From NCBI GenBank assembly GCA_947461915.1, contig CANHNG010000067.1, forward strand, positions 1-7,973: a stretch of DNA of 7,973 nucleotides. The letters are read 5' to 3'. The notes beneath the pieces are model-generated. The model did not search any database and was not told where the DNA came from. It saw only the letters and a program-made list of their open reading frames with translations. A program made the position numbers and the translations under genes. Positions 6,723 through 7,973 of this stretch are shown here, piece after piece. How positions within the stretch are numbered: the stretch's first letter is position 1; each line of letters opens with the position of its first letter. This DNA comes from Flavobacteriaceae bacterium. Its GTDB lineage: Bacteria > Bacteroidota > Bacteroidia > Flavobacteriales > Flavobacteriaceae.

Positions 6723-7541
6723 CTAATTTAATTTCAAAATAGCTTCCATTTCTTGCTGCATTTTCGACGCTTCTTCCCTAGCCTTTTCGGCAAAATCAGT
6801 TCCCTTTGAGGCATAAATAATCGCTCTTGAAGAATTGATCAGCAAGCCAACATTGGCATTCATTCCGTATTTACATACTTCCGAAAGGCTTCCACCTTGT
6901 GCGCCAACACCAGGGACAAGCAAGAAACTATTAGGGACAATTTTGCGAATTTCCGTGAAATATTCGGCTTTTGTGGCGCCAACAACATACATGAGGTTAT
7001 CGGAATTTTTCCAAGTTTTTGAGGTTTCCAAAACCTGTTTGTATAATTCCTTTCCACCAACATTTAAGGTTTGAAAATCAAATGCCCCTTCATTCGAAGT
7101 CAAAGCCAATAGAATCGTGTGTTTATTTTCGAAAGCCAAGAAAGGTTCCACTGAATCTTTCCCCATATAAGGAGCAACGGTAACGCTGTCAAAGTTCAAA
7201 TCCTCGAAAAAAGCTTTGGCATACATGGACGAAGTGTTTCCAATATCACCGCGTTTCGCATCGGCAATCGTGAAAATTTCAGGGTAGTTTTCGTTGATGT
7301 AGTTAATGGTTTTTTGCAACGATTGCCAACCTTTTATTCCATACGCTTCATAAAATGCCGTATTGGGTTTATAGGCAACAGCCAAATCGTGCGTGGCATC
7401 GATTATCGCCTTGTTGAACTCGAAAATCGGGTCTTCTAATTCTAATAAATGGGAGGGTATTTTATTCAAATCAACATCCAGTCCTACACATAGAAACGAT
7501 TTTTTGATTTTGATTTGGCCGATTAGTTCTGTAGTTGTCAT
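6723..7541 (-). CDS. pyrF: Orotidine 5'-phosphate decarboxylase PyrF (class 2)
   Basis: The 272-residue enzyme converts OMP to UMP, the last step of de novo pyrimidine synthesis. The active-site signature [19 protein letters not shown] carries D94, K96 and D99; the substrate-binding start [10 protein letters not shown] is at 16-25; the phosphate loop [11 protein letters not shown] is at 208-218, followed by [11 protein letters not shown] (235-245). The [11 protein letters not shown] form and the length mark the class 2 (MtOMPDC-like, about 270 aa) type used by Bacteroidota. I chose the ATG at 7541. An in-frame ATG at 7613 would add 24 residues ([11 protein letters not shown] and so on), but that stretch is the translation of a 9-bp DNA repeat and lies partly in the prfA terminator. 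It follows prfA on the same strand, separated by that terminator, and precedes the hydrolase. Confidence 0.95.
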   Translation of the reverse strand: MTTTELIGQIKIKKSFLCVGLDVDLNKIPSHLLELEDPIFEFNKAIIDATHDLAVAYKPNTAFYEAYGIKGWQSLQKTINYINENYPEIFTIADAKRGDIGNTSSMYAKAFFEDLNFDSVTVAPYMGKDSVEPFLAFENKHTILLALTSNEGAFDFQTLNVGGKELYKQVLETSKTWKNSDNLMYVVGATKAEYFTEIRKIVPNSFLLVPGVGAQGGSLSEVCKYGMNANVGLLINSSRAIIYASKGTDFAEKAREEASKMQQEMEAILKLN

Positions 7542-7556
7542 TGTTGTGTGTTTAAC

Positions 7557-7595
7557 CGCAAAGTTCGCAAAGTTTTTCGCAAAGTTCACAAGGTT
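7557..7595. repeat. Array of four 9-bp CGCAAAGTT units before pyrF
   Basis: Units are at 7557-7565, 7566-7574, 7578-7586 (all CGCAAAGTT) and 7587-7595 (degenerate CACAAGGTT), with TTT between the second and third. They fill the gap between the prfA terminator and the pyrF start. Read on the minus strand each exact unit is AACTTTGCG, and its ACTTTG resembles the end of the -7 consensus TAnnTTTG. A TTG (7593-7591, minus) lies 22 bases before a GAACTTTG, a loose promoter match. I recall similar CGCAAAGTT repeats between other Flavobacterium genes; their function is unknown to me. Confidence 0.85.
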
Positions 7596-7596
7596 T

Positions 7597-7626
7597 AAAA
7601 AAATGCCAAACAATTCAGTATGGCAT
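7597..7626 (-). terminator. Intrinsic terminator of prfA
   Basis: On the minus strand ATGCCA (7626-7621) pairs with TGGCAT (7608-7603) around a 12-base loop, in which AC/GT can add two more pairs. The stem runs directly into seven T residues (7603-7597). It lies about 35 bases after the prfA stop codon and upstream of the pyrF start, so it should separate the two transcripts. Confidence 0.72.
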
Positions 7627-7650
7627 CTATTATCTCTTCGTCTATTATCT
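7626..7650. repeat. Short direct repeat after the prfA stop codon
   Basis: TCTATTATCT occurs at 7626-7635 and again at 7641-7650, a 15-bp period (AGATAATAGA on the minus strand). The copy at 7626 abuts the terminator stem. It is probably a slippage product in untranslated DNA; no function is suggested. Confidence 0.6.
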
Positions 7651-7660
7651 TTTAGTCACC

Positions 7661-7973
7661 TTAAAAAACCTCGCTAGCTTCCTTCAGTTTCTCCATATTA
7701 TTGACTAGTTGTAATTCGTCAACAATTTTCTGGATGTCGCCATTCATAATATTTCCTAAATCGTATAAAGTCAATCCCACACGGTGATCCGTCACACGAC
7801 CTTGCGCATAGTTATAAGTTCTAATTTTGGCTGAACGGTCACCGGAACTTACTTGTGAAGTACGTTTGGTAGCATCTTGTTCTTGTTTTTTGGCCAATTC
7901 CTGTTCGTATAAACGAGAACGCAAAACCGTCAACGCCTTATCTTTATTCTTATGTTGCGATTTCTGATCCTGA
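7661..7973 (-). CDS. prfA: Peptide chain release factor 1, C-terminal part (5' end beyond the window)
   Basis: The window holds the last 103 codons, entering at the right edge with [20 protein letters not shown] and ending at a TAA at 7661-7663. RF1 recognises UAA and UAG stop codons in the ribosome and triggers release of the finished protein. [10 protein letters not shown] just after the (unseen) GGQ region is shared by RF1 and RF2. The following [22 protein letters not shown] and the end at about 40 residues past it are typical of RF1, not RF2. There is no start in the window: the frame is open through base 7973, and the TTG codon (7933-7931) is internal. The stop-codon-reading domain and GGQ motif lie outside and could not be checked. 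Confidence 0.95.
   Translation of the reverse strand, partial: QDQKSQHKNKDKALTVLRSRLYEQELAKKQEQDATKRTSQVSSGDRSAKIRTYNYAQGRVTDHRVGLTLYDLGNIMNGDIQKIVDELQLVNNMEKLKEASEVF

Noticed and set aside
7557..7595. 9-bp array as a replication origin iteron set or CRISPR
   Set aside because: Only four short units with no spacers, no DnaA boxes and no replication gene nearby.
7542..7613. Upstream ATG at 7613 as the pyrF start
   Set aside because: The added 24 residues are translated 9-bp repeats and terminator T-run; the class 2 PyrF family begins near [10 protein letters not shown].

Overview
The window looks like chromosomal DNA of a gliding-type Bacteroidota, most likely Flavobacterium or a close relative. 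The signs are a large surface protein with SprB-type repeats (the family of the F. johnsoniae gliding adhesin), long AT-rich intergenic stretches, few Shine-Dalgarno-like sites, a TAnnTTTG-type -7 element, and several housekeeping proteins with flavobacterial-looking sequences. No mobile element, CRISPR array, tRNA or rRNA was seen.

Layout. Bases 1-2388 (minus) hold the first 796 codons of a large secreted modular protein that runs off the left edge. It has an unusually long signal sequence, an IDG..EW-type N-terminal beta domain, Ig/PKD-like domains, one divergent SprB-like repeat, and then near-identical 76-residue SprB repeats. Bases 2389-3228 are AT-rich and non-coding. They carry two ATTTGGGGAAT boxes, a hairpin followed by a T-run facing the adhesin, a small coding-like remnant, and a structured Flavo-1-like RNA candidate just upstream of purU. 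Bases 3229-4083 (plus) encode PurU (formyl-THF deformylase). It meets a clade-3-like heme catalase (4087-5571, minus) tail to tail with only 3 bases between the stop codons. Bases 5572-5907 are the catalase leader plus the terminator of the next gene. Bases 5908-6693 (minus) encode an alpha/beta hydrolase with a TTG start. Bases 6723-7541 (minus) encode PyrF (class 2 OMP decarboxylase). The right edge holds the C-terminal 103 codons of release factor 1 (prfA, minus).

How they work together. In transcription order the right-hand genes are prfA, pyrF, hydrolase, catalase. A strong hairpin/T-run terminator follows prfA, so pyrF probably has its own promoter, in or next to a small array of 9-bp repeats. 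pyrF and the hydrolase are 29 bp apart and probably co-transcribed, ending at a second hairpin. The catalase is then an independent unit. PurU supplies formate and THF for purine synthesis and PyrF makes UMP, so two nucleotide genes are near each other but are not one operon.

I found no clear new multi-gene system. The points most worth a second look are the RNA-like leader of purU, the paired boxes and hairpin in the adhesin leader, the SprB repeat homogenisation, and the 9-bp repeats that have misled the apparent pyrF start.
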